The notes below the pieces were generated by a model, which did no database searches, had not been told where the DNA came from, and worked only from the letters and a program-made list of their open reading frames with translations. From Aristolochia californica (Eukaryota > Streptophyta > Magnoliopsida > Piperales > Aristolochiaceae), in NCBI GenBank assembly GCA_029961685.1, contig JARWKL010000009.1:27235208-27299207 (forward strand): a stretch of 64,000 nucleotides of DNA, written 5' to 3'. Position numbers and translations under genes: made by a program. This document shows, in pieces, positions 36,275 through 46,989 of the stretch (positions are counted from its first letter, which is position 1; each line of letters begins with the position of its first letter).

Positions 36275-36707
36275 TGTTGGAAGATTGGCCCAAGCCCACA
36301 CGACCAAGGAAAACCCACATATCTAAGAGTATTATAAGATGGGTCACACGACCAAGGAAGGCCCACAAGATGGGCCCAAGAACATAAGAAATAGGACCCA
36401 CCATGATTCCCACTAGCTGGCATCCTTATCACATAAGTTGGAAGATCAAGAAGGACTCACAAATGCATTTTTATCTTATGGTCACGTCATAGAAGAGTTC
36501 TAGTTTGAGTTATGTTTGACTGTTATCTATATTGAGTTATTTAATAGTGCTAGGACTTATCTTTAAGTGTTAGAGTTTGGGTGTAATTGGGACAAATGTA
36601 GTTATATTGTAATTGGACTCTACTACCTTCCTCTATTATAAATAGAGATTCATGTACTCTGATTATAATAAGTCAATGAAGTATTTATTTTTTTCATAAA
36701 TTCAAAA
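36275..36707 (+). mobile_element. Solo LTR (long-LTR subfamily), inside element D
   Basis: A single 433-bp LTR starting TGTTGGAAGATTGGCCCAAG and ending TTCAAAA, flanked by exact ATAGC duplications at 36270-36274 and 36708-36712. The 3' two thirds match the LARD-2 LTR (including CTATTATAAATAGAG); the first ~150 bp are different and rich in GGGCCCAAG and GGACCCACC. A solo LTR arises by recombination between the two LTRs of an element. Confidence 0.93.
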
Positions 36708-37108
36708 ATAGCCAATGATCAATCATGTTTTATAGTCAATGGTCTATCAGACTTTATAAACCTATCTTGCTGCAATTTAAATGATCAATTAATTTAAGTG
36801 ATTGATCGATTTTTTTTCAAAGTATGATTGATCATTGTAAGCAGTTGAACAATCATTGTAACTAGGTTATTCATATCACTTTAAGTTTATCCCTTTTCAT
36901 GATTCAAATTGATTTGAAAATTAGTGAATTTTTTTGGGATTGTTCATAAGACATTTAAAACGTTGTTATGATGATTTTGAAGATGTTTTTTTTTATAATA
37001 TATAATACCATATACTCCTTTCTTGAAATTGATAATTGATTAGTGGCTCAAAACACCTTTCAAGTTTCAACTTCGTACTCAATGAAACATTTTTGGTATA
37101 ACTCTTTT

Positions 37109-37112
<4 letters not shown>

Positions 37113-37144
<32 letters not shown>
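37113..37144 (+). repeat. (AT)n microsatellite
   Basis: About 16 uninterrupted AT units within element D. Confidence 0.95.
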
Positions 37145-37146
<2 letters not shown>

Positions 37147-37679
37147 TGATTTTAAGTAAGGTTTTAAACTATGAATGACCTGATGTTCCATTCATGCTAA
37201 TTCAAGCTTTGGAAGATGGAAGGCGACTCGTATACTGCTAAAATTCTTGGGTTCTAATTTTTTATCTTATACTCTATTCTTCAATTTTTGAGTTCCTCTT
37301 TTGTAAGTTCTTCTTAGCAACTACTCTTCAATGTCTTCAAGCATTGGGTCTTGACTTGGAAACTTGATTTTTTGACATTTGAGTTGAGCTTTTGTCATAG
37401 ACAATGTATGTTTCTACGGGAAGGCCTATGTTTAAATACTCTAATATTACTATTACTATCATATTTTCAAGGTACTCATTTTTTTATTATAAAAATAATA
37501 ATGGAGACCAACATGATTTTACTCATTAGTCTAGCATGTCTTTTCTTAGCATCTTTTATTCTAGAATCTTTGTTCTCATGCTTCAAACCCATGTTATTCT
37601 AGCATATTGACTTGTTGGAGCTTTCGAAAAGGAGCTATTGCATTACATTGAATATGTGGGGGTTGTTTTTCAAGTCTAA

Positions 37680-39102
37680 GGGGGGGTTAGTCCACAATGA
37701 AGTGGAATGAATTCCCCCCGCATTACTTAGTTCATTAAATAACGTCGTTAGTGTAAAATGAATTGAACTGAAGTTAAATTACATCACTTCATTCTCTCAA
37801 GCAAAAATCGGGGAATTTGGTTTCCCACCTATTTTTCAAATCAACCAATTGAATCGCGCATTACTCTACCCCGCCCCCCCCTCCCCCGACGATCCTTCGG
37901 CCAAATTATTTTTTTTCCCTTCTCCATCCCTCCCTCCCGTCGGCCTTCCTCCTTCTCGGCCTCCCTCTCTTTCCCTCTCGTCCTCCATCACAGAGTACAG
38001 GAGACCGGGCCTCTGTCACAGAGCTTCTCGGCCTCCCTCTCCCTCTCGACCTCCGTCGCAGAGCATGGGAGGCCGGCTTCTCTTCTCTCTCGGCCTCCCG
38101 GCTTCTCTTCTCTCTCGACCTCCCGACTTCTCTTCTCTCTCGGCCTCCCTCTCTTCTCACTCTCGACGTACCGTCATAGCGCCGCCTCCGTCGTTGTGGC
38201 CTGTCGCCGTCGCCGTTGCCCGTTGGCCTGCCGCTGAGGAAGACGACGCGCGCCGTGAGGAAGACGACGCGCGCCGTGAGGAAGACGATGGTTTAATTTT
38301 TTTCTAAGTTAAGGAAAAATTAAACCATCGTAATAAGAATAATAATTTAAACTTTTTATTTATAAAATAATTATTTTTATTTATGTAATATATTTATTTT
38401 ATAATTACTATATTAAATTAGTTATTTAATAGTCATAATTAAAATATTTTTAAAATAAATATTTGATAAATTGTTTTGGTTTAATTTTCCCATTGCTATA
38501 ATTAATTAAACCAATGGTTTTAAATTTTGTGACAATATATTATTACTTATTAATAGATAAAAATATATATTATGTTATTGATAAATTTATTTATTATATT
38601 TTTTATTACTATATTAAATTATTGATTTTTAATGTTAAAATATTTCTTATGTTATTTTAAAATAATTTATTTATTTATTATATGTGCTTCTGTTATTTTT
38701 ATTTTTTATTAATTTTTAATAATTTATTCTAGTCATACATAATTATTGTATTAATTTATAATAAACTATAATCATTAATTAATATAATATAGTTTTTCGT
38801 TAATTATGATATTAACATATTTTAATACTACACGTTAAATCACTTATAAGTGTAGTAACCATGTTTATTTTGGTTAATTATCTGTTTAAGTATATGTTCT
38901 ATTTAAGTATATTATAAAAGGTTACTCATTCTATTGTGTATATCATACTTTTCATTCGGGGGTACTAACACTGGAATATGTTTTCCATTGCACTTGAACT
39001 CATCTACACTAATACCCAAGGATGAGTTGAAGTTGAATCAATTCATTTAAGTTCAATTCAATTCTTCACTTCAATTCAAGTTCATTGTGGACTAACCCCC
39101 CC
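37680..39102. mobile_element. Harbinger-like non-autonomous DNA transposon with GC-rich payload
   Basis: Terminal inverted repeats GGGGGGGTTAGTCCACAATG on both ends, extending a few bases more, flanked by TAA at 37677-37679 and 39103-39105. A 3-bp TWA duplication with G-rich ends fits PIF/Harbinger. The 1423-bp element has no transposase. The middle (about 37860-38300) is far richer in G+C than the AT-rich arms. The right arm is shared with 51960-52520. Confidence 0.85.
37849..38307 (+). other. GC-rich open frame carried in the Harbinger-like element
   Basis: A 152-codon open frame rich in Pro, Ser, Arg and Ala, ending in two and a half EEDDARR repeats. A 25-bp tandem repeat (three units, 38075-38149) and a 21-bp tandem repeat (38236-38289) make up part of it. 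The opposite strand is also open over 37906-38160. This looks like repetitive GC-rich DNA, possibly a captured gene 5' part, rather than a working gene; no domain recognised. Confidence 0.4.
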
Positions 39103-39105
39103 TAA

Positions 39106-40567
39106 GTATGATTAAGCTCACACTTCGATGTATTTTGATTGATCTTGGTCTAGCAAATCTTAACTATAAGATTCAAATTCTTGGCTAGTATACTTGTATT
39201 ATAAATAATTTTGAGTCAAGCTACTTATGATTTCCCCCATATAAAAACCAATTTGATTTTAAATTTGAATTTATTCATTGAAATCTGGTTATCTAAGGAC
39301 TTTTGAGCTACTATTACATTAATTAGGTACTTAACATTACTGTACTTGTCTTATTGTGCATGCATTGTGAAATTTTGTCTATTTAGAAGTTGTATATTGG
39401 GCTGAAGTTAAAGCAAGTAATCTTTGTAAATAGGTCAAGCCTTGCCAACTCAAAACGAAGCTCACCTCAATTTGATTGGGAGTAACACACGTGGATATGG
39501 AAAGTTGTTGTAAACTTCATTGTGGATCTAAGTTGCTGCTTACCTAGCTATTGTATTCCTAAACAAAAAAAAAAAGGTTTAGAAACCTATGAACTTTGTA
39601 GGCTAGTTACTGGTGCAAATTCCTATGTAGGTCTAAGTAGTGTTGTCTAATTATCTACTAAAATCCCTTTGTGACTCTAAGTTTGATAATCTATTTTTTA
39701 ATTTATGTGAAGGTGAACTTATATAGGTTGGTTTTTATGGTCAATTGAGTGGTTCAGTCCCTATTTAGGTAGCATTGTATTGGCCCTTGAGGAAATTTAT
39801 TGTAAGTGTTGGTTGACTACCCAAAAATAGTAGAACTCCAAGATGTAAAACACCTTGAGAGTGAACTAATAATCCAAGATAGAGTTGTAACCTACTATAA
39901 ATTTTTGTGTTCTCTTTCTAGAATTGTATGTGTCTACATGTGCCATTGATTGTCAAATTAATTTTGCATACTCAATTGTCATTAAGCTTGTGAATACACA
40001 AGAAAATAAAGTTAAAATTGAAAAGGGGTTGATTTAAGTAGTAATAGCAAATAAACCTATTCTCTCCCTCTAGGTTTGTTCCTCATCGAACATATCATTT
40101 CCTACTATTTCTCAAATGGTAACATGTACAACAATATATAGGCAAGACAAAAATATGCCTTTACATAGAGTTTAAACTTAATTTAAACTAACACTCCTAA
40201 TTTAACTACAAACAACTAAAACTCGTTTTAAAAAAGGAAGTCTACTCTTGATTTGAACAAAACTCTATGTCGCTCGTGAGGGTACTTCGTCCATGACTCT
40301 TTCAGACTTTATCCACAACTAAGGGTGATGAATTGTTACCCAACCCGGTAACCCAGTCCTAGCCTAACAAATTTATTTTACCCGAGTTACAAATGTGTCT
40401 GGTATGGGTTAATTCACTTGACCTAATTTGTAAAACAAGCTAGGTTTGGGTTTGATACAAGGACCTAATAAGTCCTAGTTTAATATATAATTGAATCACA
40501 CACTTTGTTCTTTAGTTTTTACTTAAAAAACAACTTTGTACCAATATAATTTTTAAACATTTATATT
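39106..40567. other. AT-rich intergenic DNA
   Basis: No gene. A reverse fragment of the GTGAATAGG-type repeat is present near 40030-40090. At 40330-40470 phrases like GTTACCCAACCCGGTAACCC resemble hAT subterminal DNA of an older, unbounded element. Confidence 0.35.
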
Positions 40568-40999
40568 TTTTGAATTTATGAAAAAGAGAAAAACTTTATT
40601 GATTTGTTGTAATCAGAGTACATTAACCTCTATTTATAATAGAAGAAAGTAGTAGAGTCCAATTACAATTAAACTACTTTTGTCCCAATTACACCCAAAC
40701 TCTAACACTTAAATATAAATCCTAGCATAATTAAATAACCCAATATAAATAGAAGACTAACATGGCTAAAACACATTTAAACTGAAACTCTTCTATGAGA
40801 CCTGCTTCCATAATAATTTTGGCCCTATAAGACTTCTTATTATGTAAGACTCATCATGCCACCTCACGTGATCTTGGTGGGTCCCACCAACTCATGTGAT
40901 CATGGTGGGTCCACATCTTATGGTCTTGGGCCCATCTTCCAACACACTTGGATATGTGGGCCTTCCTTGGGCGTATGGGCTTAGGCCCATCTTCCAACA
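40568..40999 (-). mobile_element. Solo LTR (long-LTR subfamily)
   Basis: A 432-bp LTR in reverse: its minus-strand start is TGTTGGAAGATGGGCC, as in 36275-36707, and it shares TATAATAGA and the CCCAATTACACCC block. Flanks ATATT (40563-40567) and ATATC (41000-41004) differ by one base. It contains GTGGGTCCCAC at 40877-40887. Confidence 0.82.
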
Positions 41000-41141
41000 A
41001 TATCCTTTTAATTTTAATGATTTACATACTTTTTTTGTTATTTTTTTATTTTTAATATTTAAATGGGTTAACCCGACCCAAACGGACAAGTATTGAAGTA
41101 TATTTTACACCCCATTTAACTAGGTTTAAGTTGGTCAAACC

Positions 41142-44100
41142 TAGGGGTGGCATCGAGTTGAGCTGAGCTCGAACCTGCATATGTTTGAGCAAGGTTGATT
41201 TAAGTACTTTGAACTCGAGCTCGAGCCCAGCCTAGGCTCAAGCCTAAAATTGGAATCGAGCTTGAGCCCAATAATTTATACCGATTTTGAGCACCAACCT
41301 ACATTTAAAACTTTGCATAAAATACATATCATATAAACTTTACTTAAAATTATGTATAAAATTTACTTAAAATCAGACATGACCTCTATAAATAAACCCT
41401 ATATAAAATTGTCTAGACACTCTGCATAATTTTTTTCATAAACACCGCATACTAGTAGCATAAACTTTATTCAATAATCAAGCACAAAAAATTTAATGAC
41501 ATATCAATATCAAATTTACAATCACCCAAACAAAAACTATCAATCCAATATACATTTATAAACTCCCTCTCTTCTTTTTCATGCTACAAAACAATATGCT
41601 AAGTCTTCGTTTGCATGAGCAAAATATCCACCTACGACAAAAATAAAAGAATAAAACTTATTATTATCTGATAAAAAACTATTCGTCTAAACTTATTATG
41701 CCAATGGGACGGACTTAAAAACATGACTTTAATACACATCATCCCCCTTATTGAAATATGTTGTTTATTGGGCAGGTTTTCGCTAGTATATGGTCTAGAT
41801 AGAGCCCAAGGAGGGAGAAAGGCTCAAAGAGGCCTCACCCTTTCCTCAATGGACTTATGGCTATGATTGAATTGGTACTTTGACAATTAATTTAACTTTC
41901 ATAGAGTTTATTAGGAACTTGGACAAAAGGCATAAAATTTTGCCCGAACCAAATGTTAAGTTACATATTTTTCTAACATGGTAAACACTAGGTAGGACTA
42001 CAAAACCAAAAGTATGACCCAGACATGGCGAACCTTATTTGGACATGACGTTTCTATAACATAACGCAAACCAATCCGTCAGATAACATGCAAAAAATGT
42101 AACACTAGTGCCAAGCTCAAATGCAGATACTAACCAATTTTTCTAAGATAGAACAGAAACAGTTCAACTTTCATAAACTTTTGCTCACGCAAATGATCCT
42201 TCCTTTACAAATTTCATAGAACTTTGACAACATTAGGCACCTATGGAAAGAGAAATGTTACAGTTCTACATGATGCTAAATAATATAGACACTCAAAAAA
42301 AATGAACAAAAATAAAATAAGTGAATATCAAGAACCATGAATATCATGCTCCTTTTTTTGGATTGTTACATCTTAATTCTCTTAATTTTCATAATAGGAA
42401 ATAAAATGACTTCTCATTGTAAACATATCAAAGATAATAGAAACTTCTAGACTTAACCAACCTATGACACATACCTGATGCCCTGCCCTCTTATAAATGT
42501 CAAGCGCTCTTAACAACATCATGCTGCTGCATCTCAAAAAACTGCCAAAAGGTTAACAAGTAAATCATTAACAATATCAGTAGAGCAGATTGTATATGTA
42601 AGGCAAACTATGAATTTCAATTCCACTCAATTGAACATCATTGGGTGGACTATTTCCAACTCAACTGGATGTATGCTCAAAAGCTCATAGTTTGATATTT
42701 GGTTTTTTAACTAAAGCTTTCATTAAAGTGGAAACCCAAAATCCATTTTTGGGTTTTGAATTTGTAACTCAATTCAAGAGGTTACCATGCCAACCCATCC
42801 TAACCTAAGAAAGCTAACATAGTACATATTCCACTATCCAACTATCTGTACTCCATATCCAAAATATGATATTTCATATGTATTCTTATCCTTGCCAGTA
42901 TTAGGTTGAATTTTTAGTTGGACATAACATAAAAAAAAATTTTGTTAGATTATCACTTTCTGACTGGCTGGATATTAAGATGTTGATTACCATTCAGCCC
43001 TATAAAGATATGTTACAAAATAAAGCTATTACCAGACCTCATTCTCTAACTAGAAAGTGGAGTGCTCTACCTTGCCAACCAAATTAAGAGTACCATCATT
43101 AATGGAATTGAAAAGTTTGACACTTTCACTAGAAAATTGCAGGAAGATAATAACATTTTGGAGGGTTAGACACCTGAAAAGTATGCTTGATAAATAGAAT
43201 AATTGAGAAAGATGTGCTCACAATTGAGAGTGCATATTGGATCACATTATTAGGTACAATTACTCCATTTCGTTGCAAAAAGGTAAGAAGTCAGAACAAG
43301 ATAATAATTGCAGTCAGATTAGACCAATAAAATAATGATTCATGGTATGTTGGTGCTGCTAAGAATTTGGACAGAGAACTCTCCACCTCTATTTTTTATG
43401 AAAGCTAAAGTAATAACTTACTACCTTGCAAGCGAGAAGACAAAAAAGCAGTTGTTGCAAAGCAGGTAGTGTTGAGTCCCTTAGTTCACTACCAAGAATA
43501 GCTCATTACAGGTATAAATTGGCTGAATACGTAACTACTTGCCCCCTAAGCAACTTGATGTAGATAAGAAGTCATTCAATATCATTCAACACCTCTACAA
43601 CTAGCTTGACAAAATGTAATCTCAACCAGATATTTAACAAATACAGTAGGCTGGCACATTCTGTTTGCCAATTGGAATAACAATTAGGTACTTGCCAAGC
43701 ATGGAATAGGTTCCTGTGGAGATTTTCTCATTGCCTCTACGGTCTTTGATGTCAAAGGCCATAAAATCTTCTTATAGGAGAGCCTAAACTTTGATTTAGA
43801 AGATCAGACAAGAAAGAACTCAGGTGGCATTGGACTTATTAATGTAGGATTGCAATCCTAATCTCAAAATTTAAATTCTCAACCTGTTGGCCTGTAGTGT
43901 ACTATTAATTTAAATGTGCCTACTAAATTTCAAAACTCACAATCTCAACCACTATGTTCACATTCGCAGCCAAAAAGATAATGGTCAAGATATTGATAGT
44001 TTTTATTCTGAACCATCCAGGTCAAATCTTCTCTTTTTTTGCCAAGGTCGAAAAGCGATACAAGTAATAGTGGAATACATTAAATATCTCGCAAATCACA

Positions 44101-44589
44101 TTGTATATTAGGGCTAAAATTTTAGAAGAACTCAGATTGGCAGAATAAGGTTGAATGGAATCAAACTGGGAAAGATCAACTGACTAGTGGTCTATTTTGT
44201 GACCTCCATTGGCAACGCCCAAGCTAGAGCGACGAAGAAATTGATGATACTAAAGATGATCATGGTAGAATAGGTTGAGGAACATTTGAAATAGGAAAAT
44301 CCCAAAAAAATAGGCAATATTGCTTTGATTCTTTTGTTCTTGTTGAGATAAGATTGCATTTCAGAGGGCGAGAGGTGGGGTTGTTTTCTTGACGAAATGC
44401 CTCTCCATGATTCGAACTCGAACTCAAAGCTCTCCCTCTCGTCGTAAACCGAACCATGACTCACTCGAGTTCAACTCGATTACTTAAAACGAGCAAGAAC
44501 CGCTGCTCAAACTCATTTTGAAATACTTTAAAATAGAGTCAGATCCGAGAGGAGCTCAAGTTATTGTGCTCGATTCGATACCACTCCTA
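41142..44589. mobile_element. hAT-like DNA transposon carrying host gene exons (Pack-type)
   Basis: Ends: left TAGGGGTGGCATCGAGTTGA, right (reverse complement) TAGGAGTGGTATCGAATCGA. Exact 8-bp target duplication GTCAAACC at 41134-41141 and 44590-44597; 8 bp is the hAT hallmark. Subterminal DNA is packed with GAGCTCGA/CTCGAGC motifs at both ends. 3448 bp long, no transposase frame. The interior carries spliced-gene structure from a clathrin-assembly gene (42475-43501). Confidence 0.9.
42475..43501 (-). pseudogene. ANTH-domain clathrin assembly protein (AP180/PICALM-like) exons, captured fragment
   Basis: Four consecutive exons with introns, in the order of the ANTH domain. 43501-43425 encodes DSTLPALQQLLFCLLACK, ending at a GTAGTA donor. 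43272-43222 encodes VPNNVIQYALSI and ends at GTGAGC; its acceptor is CAA instead of CAG. 43128-43071 encodes SESVKLFNSINDGTLNLVGK, between TTCTAG and GTAGAG. 42541-42475 encodes FFEMQQHDVV and ALDIYKRAGHQ, between GGCAG and GTATGT, with a 1-base frameshift after DVV. ANTH proteins bind PtdIns(4,5)P2 and clathrin at the plasma membrane; this piece covers only the middle of the domain and is broken. It lies wholly within the hAT ends, and the introns show it was captured from DNA, not from mRNA. No flanking exons were found. Confidence 0.85.
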
Positions 44590-44597
44590 GTCAAACC

Positions 44598-46356
44598 CAA
44601 TCCTAAATAATTATCACAAACATGACTCAAGTTCCAGATTTTGTCCGCCTCTATAAGTTTTCATTATAGACGTTTGGTAATAATATACATTTTGATGCTC
44701 CGGTAACTAGTCTTTGAAAAACAAACAAAACAAAAGACAGAAAAAGGCTGCACGCGGAAGATGCTTATGGCAAGAAAGCCAGTCCAATATTAATGAAGAG
44801 AAGGGGCGGAAGCGAAGCCACTTGCATGTATTTTAATCCAGACGACGAGAGATTAGTCGGCGGTGGCCGGTGGTGGAAGGAGACAGAAACGAAAAATAGG
44901 AATAATGGCAGCCGTTCCCCGTCTGGCTTGCATAAAAAGGGGGACGGCAGTGTGATTTCCACCTACAAAAGCCTACATCAGCCTCCGTCATCTTTCACCT
45001 AAACCAATAATCACGATTAAAGTTGATTTAAACTGGGATTAGCGAACGTAAGCCTCAGAAAAAAATTGTTGCCATGTTTGGAGATTCACTAATCAACGCT
45101 GCTTTCGTACTAAAATAAAATAATAGTAATAGGAAGAAAAGCCGCACTTTTGACAAAGAGCACATTAGCCACTTAACCATGGTTAAAATGGAGGGAATCA
45201 GATAGGGTTATTCCCACAGATTCCTTGGCTGACTGGAAGATTCCAGAGATAATTAGAGGCACGACCGGGAAGGACAGATTGCAAGTGACGTGTAATTAAT
45301 TTGGTACTTATTAAAAAGGTTTTTTTTAAGTTAGGTTTAATTTGGGCATAGCCACGATCCGATGTCGTAGATTCGAGCATATCGTCTCAGATCTAACTGG
45401 AATAGTACGCGTCACCGGCCCCACTATCATAATAAAGAATAAAAAAGAAAAAGGTCGGTCTTAGTCCACGTGTCTCACGAACTGTTCAACGAAGCTCATT
45501 CTTGCCGTGAGAGAACAGGATTCATGTGACTTTACATCAATCGCCACATGAGTTGGGTGGCCGAAGCTCATGTATGAGTATTGGTTCTGAAATCATATAA
45601 GACAAAAAGGTTAGTTAATTTATAATTTTTTTAATAAATAAATTTAAAATATCTGACGTGGAAAGAAAAAGAAAAAAAAAAAAAGGCTAAAATTTGTGAA
45701 CCACTTGGGGATTGGTGTAAAAAGTTAGTTGAGGATGTTGACTTGGGAGACGAGAGACGGATGCGAACCGACAGAGTATGCCATCATCCACATGGATCCA
45801 TGCATAAAATAATACATCTCCCCGCACCTGTTTTCTCTTTTGTTCGCATTATTGCTACCGTTAATTTATTAAGGCATCGGAAATACAATCGCCAGTTTTT
45901 CTTCTTTGGGCTAATGTGAAATGACGTTAAACATCGTCATCTCAAAAGTTCGACTCCTTTTTTTTTTTTTTCTTATTTAATGTGTGTGAAACTCCAATGC
46001 AGAATCATGTTTTTTTTCTGTAATCCTCACTTGTCTTTGCCAAAGTCATCAGAAAAAAGGAAAAACAAAAAGGTTGAAATCTGTGAGCTCAGTCATTGCA
46101 AATTCCCAGTGATCCCTCCTTTCCATTCAATTCAAACACATTTAACGGAATTTTTAGCTTCTCCGATGCCCAAGAAAGCTTTCGTCTCCTTCTGGTCAGA
46201 AACAAAGCATCGGTTCGACCCAGCTGATTAAACTGAAACAGAAAAAAAAAAAAAAAAAAATACTGCTAGATACAGGGGAAGAAGGAAACGAAAATTTCTT
46301 TTTACACAAGGGAAAACCAATTAGCATCCTAAACTAAAAAAGTAAACATCAAGAGA
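44598..46356. other. Intergenic DNA downstream of the small membrane-protein gene
   Basis: No supported gene. 44750-45000 is of normal G+C and open on both strands for 65-70 codons, without recognisable domain. A CACGTG-containing stretch (CCACGTGTCTC, 45469-45479) is a possible G-box/ABRE. A-runs at 45669-45684 and 46240-46260. Confidence 0.35.
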
Positions 46357-46876
46357 TCAGTAGGAGCAAGCCATCCTTTGCAGACGATCCTGGAGAATTC
46401 CATTATACAAGGCCAGCCGATTCGCCGGGATCCTGCGGGCGTGATCGTTCCGTGAAACATGTATTGGTTCGTATTCTATAGCCGGACCATCGTCATCTTC
46501 CTCTTCACTCTCATCTTCGTAGACGATCAGGTCAACCGCTTCGACCAAATGATCCGCGAAATGCACCTTTTTCTTCTTCTTTCTCAACTTCCTTTCTCCT
46601 GCTGGATCCAAGGAAAATTAAAGCAGTGTTCGATTGAGAAACCGGAGGATGGAGTTAAGTGAGAGAAGAAGAGAGTAAATAGAATAAAGATTAAATTTGC
46701 ATACCGGAAGCTATACAAGATCTTAAATTTCGAACAGGGGGAGGGGAATTAGGATCGACAGCGAAAGGAGCGTCGAATAAAGGTTTCTGTCGACAGAGAG
46801 CAAAGATAATTACGGTGCCGGAGACGGCCATGGCGGTGGCAAGGGCCATTCCCTGAGAACTTAAGAGGGAAGACAT
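46357..46876 (-). CDS. Small one-pass membrane protein, plant family of unknown function (two exons)
   Basis: Exon 1 46876-46705, GTATGC...CCAG intron, exon 2 46601-46357; the phase closes (1+2) to give 138 residues. The start is the ATG at 46876; an upstream in-frame extension has no ATG. Residues 1-30 (MSSLLSSQGMALATAMAVSG and TVIIFALC) form one hydrophobic segment that can be a signal-anchor. A proline-containing linker follows, then a very basic run RKLRKKKKKVHFADHL. Next comes an acidic stretch EDESEEEDDDGP, and a C-terminal part with two Arg-rich segments ending RMACSY. I remember similar short plant proteins with a TM segment followed by KKKKRVHFA; none has a function I can name. Membrane anchoring with a cytosolic charged tail is inferred. 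A TATA-like CTATATTTAT lies 101-110 bp upstream of the ATG. Confidence 0.85.
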
Positions 46877-46976
46877 GGGCGGGAAAGAGAAAGAGAAACG
46901 GTTGCCCAAGGGGCGGGCGCCGGCAGTCGGCGGAATTGTTTCGTCAGACAGGAGGAAGAGAGCGGAGATAAATTAG

Positions 46977-46986
46977 ATAAATATAG
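46977..46986 (-). promoter_or_regulatory. Candidate TATA box of the small membrane-protein gene
   Basis: CTATATTTAT on the minus strand, about 100 bp before the ATG, followed by GC-rich leader sequence. Confidence 0.45.
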
Positions 46987-46989
46987 AGG

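Larger units (their letters stand above)
26033..37513. mobile_element. Large element D with ~1.6-kb direct repeats, heavily nested
   Basis: 26033-27591 and 28837-29634 continued at 36219-37513 (insertions removed) are long direct repeats. Both run from a block with GCACACAACCACAAAG, through ATGATCGATTA and AATCATGCATTTTATA, to AAGGCCTATGT and ACCAACA. They could be the LTRs of a large non-autonomous element with a 1.2-kb internal region. No target duplication or PBS was found, so orientation is not set. The right copy holds Copia-B and a solo LTR. Confidence 0.6.

Noticed and set aside
37849..38307. A real plant gene (152 codons)
   Set aside because: Both strands are open, much of it is tandem repeat, and it lies wholly inside a transposon; kept only as a GC-rich payload.
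40330..44700. An older, larger hAT element enclosing the 41142-44589 element
   Set aside because: Some hAT-like phrases (GTTACCCAACCCGG, GGGTTAACCCGACC) exist, but no matching ends or 8-bp duplication were found.
44793..45002. Small coding gene on either strand
   Set aside because: Short, open on both strands, no domain, no splice or promoter support.
46877..46909. Longer N-terminus for the small membrane protein
   Set aside because: The in-frame extension begins with TTG, not ATG; the ATG at 46876 starts right at the hydrophobic segment.
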